From assembly GCA_937942875.1 (NCBI GenBank), contig CALEBT010000011.1, positions 36,385 to 100,384 on the forward strand: 64,000 nt of DNA. Direction: 5' to 3'. This DNA is from an uncultured Ignavibacterium sp. Lineage in GTDB: Bacteria > Bacteroidota > Ignavibacteria > Ignavibacteriales > Ignavibacteriaceae. Numbering within the stretch: position 1 is the stretch's first letter; each line of letters starts with the position of its first letter. The position numbers and the translations under genes are program-made. Of this stretch, positions 47,802 through 57,525 are shown one piece after another. The notes beneath the pieces were generated by a model, which had not been told where the DNA came from, made no database searches, and saw nothing but the letters and a program-made list of their open reading frames with translations.

Positions 47802-48878
47802 TTAAAGTAAACTTTTATAGATTTCTATTAAATTTTTCGTATATAATTCTGGGCTCATTAAGTTAGCTACTTTATCACTTAGATTTTTTGATATTAATTT
47901 CTCTGTTTTTTCATCCAATGATAATACCTTTTTGATAACTTCATTAAGATTTTTTTCTCCATAATTAAATAATAAGCCATTGCTCCCATCATCAATGAAC
48001 TCACTAATTCCACCTACATTTGAACCAATGAACAGAGTATTATAGATTCCTGATTCTAACATTACAAAAGGGAAAGACTCTAATTTTGAAGGTAATATTA
48101 CATAATCCGATATTCTGTAAAAACAACTAATTTCCTCCAGGGGCTTAATGAATATGAAATTTTTACTGAATTTTGATATTCTCTCTCTTTCTGCATCTGA
48201 TATGTCTGTAATGAGAATTAGTTTTATAAAATTATATTCAGAAAACAATTTCTTGAAAACTTTTATCATTATATCAACACCTTTAACCTTGTTCCACCTG
48301 CCTACGAACAGGAAAACTTTATCATATTTGCTTATTCCAAAAGAACATCTGTCAAAATTTTTATTATCATCAGGACTTATTTTTACAGGATTGTAAATTT
48401 GAATAATCCTATATGAATCAACTTTATAATTATGAATTATATTGTCAGCTACTGCTTTACTTACCGCAATTATTTTATCAGACCTGAAACTTAATAATTT
48501 AAAGCCTTTTACCAAGCTGTGAACAGTAGTTATTGTTTTAACACCAATCTGGTTTTTAATTAAATTTGATAGTAATTCTGGATACCGGTGATGCGTGTGG
48601 ATAATATCAATAGAATTTTTAATACAAAACTCTTTTAATTGCTTTAAATTTTCCTTTATAAAAAAAATATTTTTGAATCCTTTTTCAAAATTCATTAAAG
48701 AGACATTTACTTTGATATTCTCTAATCTTGTTAAGCTATCGCCTTTGTTAGTCAGGAAAAATAAATTAAAATCTGAATAAGATTGTAATTCTGATAAAAC
48801 GATAACAATATACTTACTAACGCCGCAGGTGTAATTAAAATCAGGAGAGATGTGTAATAAATTAATTTTTTTTTTCAC
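47802..48878 (-). CDS. Glycosyltransferase family 4
   Basis: HTHHRYPELLS, VFLFVGRWNKVKGVDIMIKVFKKL, YVILPSKLESFPFVMLESG. Confidence 0.9.
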   Translation of the reverse strand: MKKKINLLHISPDFNYTCGVSKYIVIVLSELQSYSDFNLFFLTNKGDSLTRLENIKVNVSLMNFEKGFKNIFFIKENLKQLKEFCIKNSIDIIHTHHRYPELLSNLIKNQIGVKTITTVHSLVKGFKLLSFRSDKIIAVSKAVADNIIHNYKVDSYRIIQIYNPVKISPDDNKNFDRCSFGISKYDKVFLFVGRWNKVKGVDIMIKVFKKLFSEYNFIKLILITDISDAERERISKFSKNFIFIKPLEEISCFYRISDYVILPSKLESFPFVMLESGIYNTLFIGSNVGGISEFIDDGSNGLLFNYGEKNLNEVIKKVLSLDEKTEKLISKNLSDKVANLMSPELYTKNLIEIYKSLL

Positions 48879-50010
48879 TTGTCAATTCAAAGTAAAGTTG
48901 TTTAAAAAAGTTGATAAAAATTCTTTTACTATACTTATTTTCTATTGCATTTTTGCCGTTATTACCAAGTTTTTTGGCTTTTTCAGGATTGTTGTATAAA
49001 TCCATTATTAATTTTGCACATTTCTCAATATCACCAAATGGATATACATATCCGCAATTTTCCTGTTCAATTATTTCTCTAATACCTCCAACATCGCTTG
49101 ATACAATTGGCACACCTTGTTTCATAGACTCCCAGATTGAAAGAGGTAAGCCCTCTGATAAAGAAGTGTACAGCACCAGATCAAAATGCTTTAAATAATA
49201 TTTTGTATTAGGTACATAGTTAAGAAATTTAACATTATTATTAACTTTCAATTTCTTAGCAAATGCTTTCATATCACCTAATAAAGGACCATCGCCAAAT
49301 ATGAACATATAAATATTTTCATAAGATTTATCCAATAAATATTTTAAGACACTCAAAGAAATATCAACTCTTTTAGTTTTTTCATTTCGAGTAATCATTC
49401 CTATCAGAAAATGTGATTGTTTTTTAGAAAGGATTATTTTTTCGATGTTTTCATCTATTTCCGTTTCAGTATCATCTATTGCGGTATTGTAATAATAGGA
49501 AAAACTACGAAAAAGTTGGGATTCTCTCTTTAATTCTTCAATATTATTTTTTGATGGAGCAATTACCTTGTTGCAACCTTTAAAGTAAAAAATAATTAAA
49601 TGAAAAATGTAAAGAATTATTTTTTCTATTAAGTTATAATAAATATTAAAAATAAATGTTCCGTGATAATTGAAGATATGCTTTTTTCTAAAAAAAATAT
49701 TTAATAGCCCAATTGTTATATAACATTTAGTAGAATGAGTCTGAATAATATCTGGATTATATTTTCTTATTAGTTTTATCGCATTGAACATAAATCTTAC
49801 AGGAAATTTTTTATTTATGTCTTTGCTTAAATAATATTCAATTTGTAAGTGATTCAACTTTTTTACCGCTTCTTCCCCTCCATCAAAATATATTATGTTT
49901 TTAACATTTTCATTTACATTTTTAAATATCATAAGAAGATGATTAAATACCCCATCAGACTTTCCTGTAATATTTTGAGCGAAATGAAAAATAATTACTT
50001 CTTTATTCAT
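48862..50010 (-). CDS. Glycosyltransferase family 4
   Basis: IIQTHSTKCYITIGLL, LVLYTSLSEGLPLSIWESMKQGVPIVSSDVGGIREII. Confidence 0.92.
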   Translation of the reverse strand: MNKEVIIFHFAQNITGKSDGVFNHLLMIFKNVNENVKNIIYFDGGEEAVKKLNHLQIEYYLSKDINKKFPVRFMFNAIKLIRKYNPDIIQTHSTKCYITIGLLNIFFRKKHIFNYHGTFIFNIYYNLIEKIILYIFHLIIFYFKGCNKVIAPSKNNIEELKRESQLFRSFSYYYNTAIDDTETEIDENIEKIILSKKQSHFLIGMITRNEKTKRVDISLSVLKYLLDKSYENIYMFIFGDGPLLGDMKAFAKKLKVNNNVKFLNYVPNTKYYLKHFDLVLYTSLSEGLPLSIWESMKQGVPIVSSDVGGIREIIEQENCGYVYPFGDIEKCAKLIMDLYNNPEKAKKLGNNGKNAIENKYSKRIFINFFKQLYFELTSEKKN

Positions 50011-51205
50011 TATAGAGTTCAGTGTAATTTTTAACCATAAATTCTAAAGAAAATTTATTAACTGAATTTTTCGCTTTTTCATTTATGCTCAAGTTTGAAT
50101 TCAATAATTTATGAGATATATCATCAAGGTCATTTATATCAACAAGAGTTCCATTCGTATTATCAATAACCTCTCGATTACCTCCATCATTACTTGCAAA
50201 AACATTCAAACCGCAAGCAAGAGCCTCCAAGATTACCATATCGAAAATAACTCTTTCTGACAATGAAATGTAAATATTACACATTTTCATTAACTTAATT
50301 ATATCAATGTTTGGAAGATAGCTGATAAAGTGAACATATTTACCTATTCTTAAAGTGTCTGCTAACTTTATTAGTTCATTTGTTTTATTTCCTGAACCTA
50401 TACAGATTAACACGCACTTATCCTTTCTTAATTTACACAAATTAGAAAATACTTTTAATATTAAATCAATATTCTTTACCTTAATATGTGAACCAACAGT
50501 AATTAACCTAAACTCAAAATTATTTAACCAACCCCATTTTACTGAAAATTCATCATCAATTTCTATGTTGTTAATTAAATTAATGTTAATCCCGTTATGT
50601 ATAATCTTTATTTGATAATTGTAACTGTTCATATTTAAATCTTCAAAAAATAAATCTTTTGCCGAAATACTTGGAAATGTAATTATATCTACAATCTCAA
50701 GTGTTCTTTTTTCTAAATTATTATATCTTTCATAAAGATTTAATAAAGGTCTCCTTTTCCCATAAAACTGAATCATATCATTTACTATTGAACCTTTCGA
50801 ATGTAAAGAAAGAATAAGTTTTTTTGTGCTATGAGGTTTTTTATGCAATTTGAATAGAGTCCTTATATCGTGTGAATGAATAATATCGTATTGTGAATTA
50901 GAAATCTCGCGGGTGATTTTATTTATTGCTTCATTGAAAAAATACTTTAAATATATCGTTGCTGTAAAAAAACTTCTGTATAATTTAATTTTATTAAATA
51001 TAGCTTGCGTTAAAGAAATTTTCTTCTCGAGGAGTAAATTTCTCATTCTGAGTTTAGTAAAATCCATTAAGCCGTTTTTCGACAGGAAAAAGATATAAAA
51101 ATCATTTTTGCTTATAGCCCTGATAATTTCGTGAATTATTTTATTGGGACCGCCAGAATTTTCATTTGGCACACCTGATAAAGAAGTAAAAAGTAATTTC
51201 TTCAT
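50003..51205 (-). CDS. Glycosyltransferase family 4
   Basis: YDIIHSHDIRTLFKL, LITVGSHIKVKNIDLILKVFSNL, IYISLSERVIFDMVILEALACGLNVFASNDGGNREVI. Confidence 0.9.
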   Translation of the reverse strand: MKKLLFTSLSGVPNENSGGPNKIIHEIIRAISKNDFYIFFLSKNGLMDFTKLRMRNLLLEKKISLTQAIFNKIKLYRSFFTATIYLKYFFNEAINKITREISNSQYDIIHSHDIRTLFKLHKKPHSTKKLILSLHSKGSIVNDMIQFYGKRRPLLNLYERYNNLEKRTLEIVDIITFPSISAKDLFFEDLNMNSYNYQIKIIHNGININLINNIEIDDEFSVKWGWLNNFEFRLITVGSHIKVKNIDLILKVFSNLCKLRKDKCVLICIGSGNKTNELIKLADTLRIGKYVHFISYLPNIDIIKLMKMCNIYISLSERVIFDMVILEALACGLNVFASNDGGNREVIDNTNGTLVDINDLDDISHKLLNSNLSINEKAKNSVNKFSLEFMVKNYTELYNE

Positions 51206-52308
51206 ATTAAATTTTTGGAAAGTAATTCAAATATTTTTAATGAACGAGCAATGACATGATGCATATCGTAATATTTAAATTCGGCTAATCGCCCGCATAA
51301 TATCAAATTATCAATTTTATTTGCTTCTTGATTATACTTTTTAAACAACTCCATATTAGAATCGGTTATAATTGGATAATAAGGGTCTCCATCTTTCACA
51401 GAATATTCAAATGAAACTGTTGTAAAATCTGAATCCTGTGAAGTGATTTTTTTGTATTCCGTTACTCTTGTAAAATCTGTTCCTGGTTCAACGTAATTAA
51501 CTACTGAAACTGGTTGATAAGATTCAACTTTAAAGTTTTTGTATATAAAATTTATTGATCTGTAACTTAATCGTCCATATTTATAATCAAAAAAATAATC
51601 TATCGGACCAGTATAAATCATTTTATCGTATTTAATTTCATTGACAACTTTTTTATAATCTGTGTTTAATACTATCTCAATGTTTTTATGACTGAGCATC
51701 TTTTCAAAGATTTTTGTATATCCTTCTTTCGGCATAAATTGATATTTATCAGTAAAGTAACGGCAATCATCATTCGTCCTTACAGGTATTCTTCCACATA
51801 CGGATGGCGACAATTCTCTTGGTTCAAGATTCCATTGCTTTTTTGTATAATGCCTGAAGAATTTTTCAAATAAATCTAAACCAACCTGATTAACAATTAT
51901 ATCTTCTGAATTTTTTATAGGATATCTTCTTTCTCTTACCTTTTCATAAAAAGCTGCAACCTCTTCGTCTGTTTTTAGATCAAGATTGTATAGTTTGTTT
52001 AAAGTAATTCTGTTTATTGGAATTGGATAATATTCATCTCCTATTTTAGCCAATACTTTATGCTCATAAGGTATCCATTCTGTAAATTGAGATAGGTAAT
52101 CGAAAACCTCTTTGCTATTAGTATGAAAAATATGCGGTCCGTATCTGTGAACTAAAATTCCGTATTCATCATATTCATCATAGGCATTACCTGCAATATG
52201 CTTTCTTTTTTCAACAATAATAACTTTTTTGTTTAACTGTGAAGCTATTCGTTCAGCAAGCACAGAACCTGCAAAACCTGCACCAACTATCAAATAATCA
52301 CATTTCAT
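51202..52308 (-). CDS. glf: UDP-galactopyranose mutase
   Basis: CDYLIVGAGFAGSVLAERIASQLNKKVIIVEKRKHIAGNAYDEYDEYGILVHRYGPHIFHTNSKEVFDYLSQFTEW. Confidence 0.97.
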   Translation of the reverse strand: MKCDYLIVGAGFAGSVLAERIASQLNKKVIIVEKRKHIAGNAYDEYDEYGILVHRYGPHIFHTNSKEVFDYLSQFTEWIPYEHKVLAKIGDEYYPIPINRITLNKLYNLDLKTDEEVAAFYEKVRERRYPIKNSEDIIVNQVGLDLFEKFFRHYTKKQWNLEPRELSPSVCGRIPVRTNDDCRYFTDKYQFMPKEGYTKIFEKMLSHKNIEIVLNTDYKKVVNEIKYDKMIYTGPIDYFFDYKYGRLSYRSINFIYKNFKVESYQPVSVVNYVEPGTDFTRVTEYKKITSQDSDFTTVSFEYSVKDGDPYYPIITDSNMELFKKYNQEANKIDNLILCGRLAEFKYYDMHHVIARSLKIFELLSKNLI

Positions 52309-53566
52309 TTTTCTTAAAAGATTTTTTATAAAATATATACATTAAAAAACTTACATAAATTTCAATTGATAATGTTCCAACTGCTGTTCCTATTTCTTTA
52401 AATAAACTTGTTAGATTATAAACTACTATTAAACTAAGAAATGCTGAAGTAACAACCACAAATAAAAATTTATTATCTTCTTTCATAGTTAATAAAAACT
52501 GAATTCCATAAATATTACTTATTGAAATTATAAAAGGAAGCCAGCTCAATATTTTTAGGATCACCACAGTTTCAGCATACTGTTCACCCAGAATAATCAT
52601 TACTATTTCTTTAGCAAATATGAATGCAAATAATGAAATTGAAAACATCGGTATAATTTGAAATTTAATTAACTTTTTTTTGAAAATAAGAAAAGATTCA
52701 GATGAATGATTATATAAGTAATTCATTCTGGGGAAAACGCTTTGAGATATTGGATTCAATAGCCCCTGTATGGCATATCTAATCTTATCCGCAGCTGAGT
52801 AGATACCAACCAGGGTTTCATTTGTCAATGCTCCAAGAATTATAATATTTGTAGTTGTGTAAAAATTTATAGATAATGTTGATAAAAATAATTTCCATCC
52901 TACTTTTAACTGATTGAATATATCTGATAAATTAACCGTAGTTATTGAAATCCTGGCAAGCTTAAATCCATAATAAAATGAAAGCATTCCAACTAATAAT
53001 TGAACAAAACTTATTATTAAAGCATATAATATTAAATCGGATGAACATTTTACAAAAATGAAAATTAAAATAACTCCCGTTGATTTAGGAACTAAATTAA
53101 TTAATGCCAGTAGCTTTGTTTTCTCCAGTCCTTGATAAAACCATTGAACGTAGAATATATTACCCAGAACAAATAGAAACAGTATTATAATTAAAGTCAA
53201 ATAGTTTTTTAGTGAACTAATAAATAAAATAATTGTCAAAAAAATTATTCCGGATAAAAGAAGTAAAATAAGTTTGCTGTAAAGAACCGAGAAGAAAGTT
53301 TTAGATAAAAAAGCAGTATTATTTCTGTTAACAGATACCTCACGAACTGCAGTTAAATTAAATCCATAATCGGTTATAATAATAAAATAATTTATAATTG
53401 CTAAAGCAAAACTTATAATTCCATAGTTAGCAGGTCCCAATACTCTAACTACATAAGGTAAAGTAATAAGTGGGATTAAATAGTTTATAAACTGGACAAC
53501 TGAAAGTGAACCAATATTTGATAATAAAACTTTATTATTCTGTATTTTTTCTCTGAGATTTACCAC
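52298..53566 (-). CDS. wzx: Polysaccharide flippase (Wzx/RfbX, MATE-like)
   Basis: NIGSLSVVQFINYLIPLITLPYVVRVLGPANYGIISFALAIINYFIIITDYGFNLTAVREVSVNR. Confidence 0.92.
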   Translation of the reverse strand: MVNLREKIQNNKVLLSNIGSLSVVQFINYLIPLITLPYVVRVLGPANYGIISFALAIINYFIIITDYGFNLTAVREVSVNRNNTAFLSKTFFSVLYSKLILLLLSGIIFLTIILFISSLKNYLTLIIILFLFVLGNIFYVQWFYQGLEKTKLLALINLVPKSTGVILIFIFVKCSSDLILYALIISFVQLLVGMLSFYYGFKLARISITTVNLSDIFNQLKVGWKLFLSTLSINFYTTTNIIILGALTNETLVGIYSAADKIRYAIQGLLNPISQSVFPRMNYLYNHSSESFLIFKKKLIKFQIIPMFSISLFAFIFAKEIVMIILGEQYAETVVILKILSWLPFIISISNIYGIQFLLTMKEDNKFLFVVVTSAFLSLIVVYNLTSLFKEIGTAVGTLSIEIYVSFLMYIFYKKSFKKNEM

Positions 53567-53572
53567 AGATGT

Positions 53573-54793
53573 TTAATTTTTTAGCCAGGAATTAGGATCA
53601 ACACTTTGACGTCCGTTCCAAATCTGAAAATGAAGAACTCTCCCTTCAAGACCATTACTAACGTATCCAATCACACTGCCGGCATTGACTTTTTGGTTTT
53701 CAGATACTTGAATATTTTCAAGATGACCATAAACCGTTCTATAATTGCCTTTGTGTGTAATTATAACTACCGTCCCATAACCTGGTAGCCACTCTATTGC
53801 GCTTACAATTCCATCAGACACTGATTTGACCACAGGATCTGTGCATAAAATATCAATTCCATAATTAACCGAGATAGTTTTTAACTTCATATTTTGTTTA
53901 GAACCAAAATCTGAAATAATCTTGCCTCTGCTGACAGGAAAAGCTAATCTGCCTTTTAATTCGCTAAATGATACAGAACTCGTCAGGAATTCATTATCAA
54001 ATATTTTTTCCTCAACAATATCATTTTTCGTTTCAATCTTTTCAGTATTTTTTTTTGCAATTTGCCTGGGTTTCTGAGCTTCTGAAATAAGCTTTTCAAT
54101 TAAATTCTTAATAGCTATCTCAGATTTCTTTTTATCAGCAATCTGTTTGGATAAAACTGTTCTGTCTTTTCTTAATTCATTCAGTAATTTTTCTTCCGAG
54201 TTTAATTTATCTTTCAATAATGATAGTTCTTTATTCTTTTCAGCGGTTAATAATCGCTTTTCTTCAATTTCTTTTGCAAGTTTATTCTGCATAATATTCA
54301 ATTCGGCAATCTTTGTATTCAAATCTTTAATTTTATTTTGCTGCCGGTTTGAAAAATCACGTAAATATTTAATTCTTAGAATTGCTTGTCTCATATTTTT
54401 TGAATTTATAATTGATTCAAGCTCTGAGATTCTGCCATACTTATAATTATATACTGCATACTTTGAATAATCTGATTTAATCTGATTGATCTGATTTTCT
54501 TTTAGTTTTATTTCTTCTTTTATTTTATCAATTTGATGAGACTTTGTATTTTCTTCGCTTCTGAGGGCACTTACAATTTTCTCAAAATAAAATTTTTGTT
54601 TATTAAGGTTTGCATAATTTGAGTAAGAATTCTTCTCTTTCTTTTGATTGATTTCAAGCTCCCGCTCAAGATTTCTTATCTGATTCCTCAAATCATCAAG
54701 TCTTTTAGTCTCCTCTTCGATTTCTTTATTCTGGGAGAGTATTACGAAATCTGTTGAAATTATGAATAAAACTATGTAAAGAATCTTTACCAT
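53573..54793 (-). CDS. Murein hydrolase activator, EnvC-like coiled coil + M23 peptidase domain
   Basis: Long coiled coil then GRLAFPVSRGKIISDFGSKQNMKLKTISVNYGIDI...GIVSAIEWLPGYGTVVIITHKGNYRTVYGHLENIQVSENQKVNAGSVIG. Confidence 0.9.
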   Translation of the reverse strand: MVKILYIVLFIISTDFVILSQNKEIEEETKRLDDLRNQIRNLERELEINQKKEKNSYSNYANLNKQKFYFEKIVSALRSEENTKSHQIDKIKEEIKLKENQINQIKSDYSKYAVYNYKYGRISELESIINSKNMRQAILRIKYLRDFSNRQQNKIKDLNTKIAELNIMQNKLAKEIEEKRLLTAEKNKELSLLKDKLNSEEKLLNELRKDRTVLSKQIADKKKSEIAIKNLIEKLISEAQKPRQIAKKNTEKIETKNDIVEEKIFDNEFLTSSVSFSELKGRLAFPVSRGKIISDFGSKQNMKLKTISVNYGIDILCTDPVVKSVSDGIVSAIEWLPGYGTVVIITHKGNYRTVYGHLENIQVSENQKVNAGSVIGYVSNGLEGRVLHFQIWNGRQSVDPNSWLKN

Positions 54794-55575
54794 TTAATTA
54801 TATCAGCATCATCTGGCAAATTAAAATCTATCGATAAGTTTTTTTTATTAACATAAATTTTCTTGTAATTTATTTCAATTCGCTGTTTCGAGGATTTATT
54901 TATTATTATTATCCTGTATGGGACTGCTACATTTTCCATTAATTCAAATTGTGAGAAAGCACCTAAAATTTCAAACTTTGAATCAGCAGATTTTAATTCA
55001 TAATCAGTAATTCCTAATCTTCTGACATCAATTTTATAATTTGTAATCAAGCCAGTTAGAGAATCAATATAAGAAAGATGATATTTATCATAAATTACAT
55101 TGAACTCATCCGGTGATTTGTACAACTGATTTGTAAGATTTACTGATCCAGTTAATACATCAATAATATCTTTAAATGGCAAATCAATACGAAAAATATT
55201 TTGAAGCACTTCGCTATCAATCTCGCCTGTGTAAGCAGTGTTTGATAATGCATCATAAAAAATAAAATTTTTATTGGTTACTAAAGCCTGACCAAGCTCA
55301 ATTCCAAAAGGACCTAAAATATTCAGGAGAATAGAATCCGGTTTAACCAAAACAACTCTGAAATTTGCTGAATTTTCCAAAGTGGGGGTGTTAACCACCA
55401 AAGTACCATTTCCCTCAAAATTTTTAATTCTTCTTCTATTAGCTTCTAATTTATTAATTAACCTATCTACAGATAATATTTCTACATCGTCATCTGGTCT
55501 TGAAGGGACACAACTCAAAAAAGTAACTGTTACAGTCAGAAAGAGGATTACTCTGAAAAGATAAATCGATTTCAA
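54787..55575 (-). CDS. DUF4292 / LolA-LolB-like lipoprotein
   Basis: Lipobox TVTFLSCVPS; INKLEANRRRIKNFEGNGTLVVNTPTLENSANFRVVLVKPDSILLNILGPFGIELGQALVTNKNFIFYD. Confidence 0.82.
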   Translation of the reverse strand: MKSIYLFRVILFLTVTVTFLSCVPSRPDDDVEILSVDRLINKLEANRRRIKNFEGNGTLVVNTPTLENSANFRVVLVKPDSILLNILGPFGIELGQALVTNKNFIFYDALSNTAYTGEIDSEVLQNIFRIDLPFKDIIDVLTGSVNLTNQLYKSPDEFNVIYDKYHLSYIDSLTGLITNYKIDVRRLGITDYELKSADSKFEILGAFSQFELMENVAVPYRIIIINKSSKQRIEINYKKIYVNKKNLSIDFNLPDDADIIKW

Positions 55576-57392
55576 ATTTCACCTTTGATTATTTTTTGTT
55601 CAATATCTGTTTTGGTAGGGTCAATTTCTAAAGCTTTTTTCCATAATTCAACAGCTCTAGTTTTATTGCCCAATTTGAACTCTATATCACCTAAATGATC
55701 AGTAATTACAGCACTTTCACTTCCAACTTCAATAGCTTTTTCAACAAAATATTTTGCTTCACTATATCTTCCGAGTTTATATAATATCCAACCTTTTGTA
55801 TCTAAAAATGCGGAACTCAATGAGTCTTTATCTAAAGCGATATTGACCATATCCAAAGCACGTTCGAGTTGTATTCCTCTTGTTGAAAGAGAATATGCAT
55901 AATTATTATTTATTATTGCATCATCAGGGCTAATAGACAAAGCTCTTTCATAAAGACTATCACTTTTATCATAAAAACGTTTTTCGTTATAAATCATAGC
56001 TAACGTGCCTAAAACATTAACTTCATCAGGGCTTAAAGATAATGCTCTTTCCAAATAAATTATTGCAGAGTCTTGCTCTTTTAATTGGCTTAATGTGTAA
56101 GCATAAGCACTAATTGTATTTACATCCCGCGGATTAAGATCAACTGATCTTTTTAGGTATTTAGCCGCTGAATCGTTTTTACCCAATTGAGCTAAAGACA
56201 ATCCCAGAATGAAATTTATATAATATTCATTTGGGAAAAGCTCTATTGCCTCTAACATTATTTTTTCAGCTTCGTAATATTTTTTATTATCGAAGTGAAG
56301 AGCGCCTAATCTAACCCAAGAATCAACACTCCAGTTAGCATTTTCGGTTACATATTTAAAGTATTCTATTGCTTTGTTATTTTCACGTTGATTTATAGCG
56401 ATTGCCCCCAAAACTAACTTAATCTGCCAATAGCTGGAATCTTTATCTAATTTATTGAAAATCATTTTTGAAATTGGTAATGCAGAAGAATCACGAAATG
56501 ATTTTTCGAAAAAGAAATATCCAATGTCCATCTTTGATTGGAAATCAAGCTCTTTGGAATCAATAATTAATTCAATTTCATTATAAACTTTTTCCCAATT
56601 CTTTTCAGTTAGGTATAACTCTATTTTCCTTTGTCTTGAAGAAATATCATCTGGATTTAGTTCAAGAAGTTCATCTATCATAACAATTGCTTCAGAATTT
56701 CTATTCTGAATCAAGTACAAGTCAATCAGATTTTTTATAATTGATTTATTACCGGGATCAATTTTAAGTAATCTTTCAAGAGTTATGATTTCATCACTAA
56801 TATTTCCAAGTCTTCGGTGCAAATCTGACATTCTTGCTAATATACTCCAGTCTGAGCCAATCATTTTCAACAACTTTTCATATAATTCTATTGCACTTAA
56901 TGGACGATCTTGTTCAAGAAAGACAGCAAGTTTGTATTGTAACTGATAATTATTTGGAAATTTTTCGACTGCAGTTTCTAAAACTTCTACTGCTGATTTT
57001 TTCTGATTACCCAAATTGTAAATATCAGAGAGAAGAATAAAATAGTCTGCAACAGTTGAATCTAATTCAATAGCTTTATTTGCAAATTGAAGTGCTAAAT
57101 TTAATTTATTATTGTACAAATTAGCTTTGGCAAGCGAAAAATAAATACCTGCAGAAGTATCATATAAAATCGCTGTTTCAAATTTCTTTAATGCTAAACT
57201 ATAGTCTCCTTTTGCCAATAATATGTTTCCATCAATCACATTTTCCAGAGCTAATCTTTTCCTTTCCTTTTCAGATAAGTAATTACCGAAGCTATCCTCT
57301 TTTTTGACTATATTTTCAGAAGAAGAAGCACAGCCTGAAAGAATTAGAGCAAGTGTTATAGATATAATAAATTTTATAATAGTCGAATTCAT
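55572..57392 (-). CDS. TPR-repeat lipoprotein
   Basis: Lipobox LALILSGCASSS, more than ten TPR-like units (e.g. SIYFSLAKANLYNNKLNLALQFANKAIELD); start set to second Met of ORF. Confidence 0.87.
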   Translation of the reverse strand: MNSTIIKFIISITLALILSGCASSSENIVKKEDSFGNYLSEKERKRLALENVIDGNILLAKGDYSLALKKFETAILYDTSAGIYFSLAKANLYNNKLNLALQFANKAIELDSTVADYFILLSDIYNLGNQKKSAVEVLETAVEKFPNNYQLQYKLAVFLEQDRPLSAIELYEKLLKMIGSDWSILARMSDLHRRLGNISDEIITLERLLKIDPGNKSIIKNLIDLYLIQNRNSEAIVMIDELLELNPDDISSRQRKIELYLTEKNWEKVYNEIELIIDSKELDFQSKMDIGYFFFEKSFRDSSALPISKMIFNKLDKDSSYWQIKLVLGAIAINQRENNKAIEYFKYVTENANWSVDSWVRLGALHFDNKKYYEAEKIMLEAIELFPNEYYINFILGLSLAQLGKNDSAAKYLKRSVDLNPRDVNTISAYAYTLSQLKEQDSAIIYLERALSLSPDEVNVLGTLAMIYNEKRFYDKSDSLYERALSISPDDAIINNNYAYSLSTRGIQLERALDMVNIALDKDSLSSAFLDTKGWILYKLGRYSEAKYFVEKAIEVGSESAVITDHLGDIEFKLGNKTRAVELWKKALEIDPTKTDIEQKIIKGEI

Positions 57393-57525
57393 AATTGAAA
57401 ATATATCTATCTGATAATGGAATAACAAGAGAACTAAATTATCTCAAAGTATTATATTTCAATGAATAATATTTAATAGAAAATGTTTTTTATATCTGAA
57501 AGAAAAAATTTACTAATTTTTATAA

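Noticed and set aside
45612-53566. Possibility that the polysaccharide cluster is a mobile genomic island
   Set aside because: No integrase, transposase, tRNA or flanking direct repeat seen; only local low GC, which cannot be tested here
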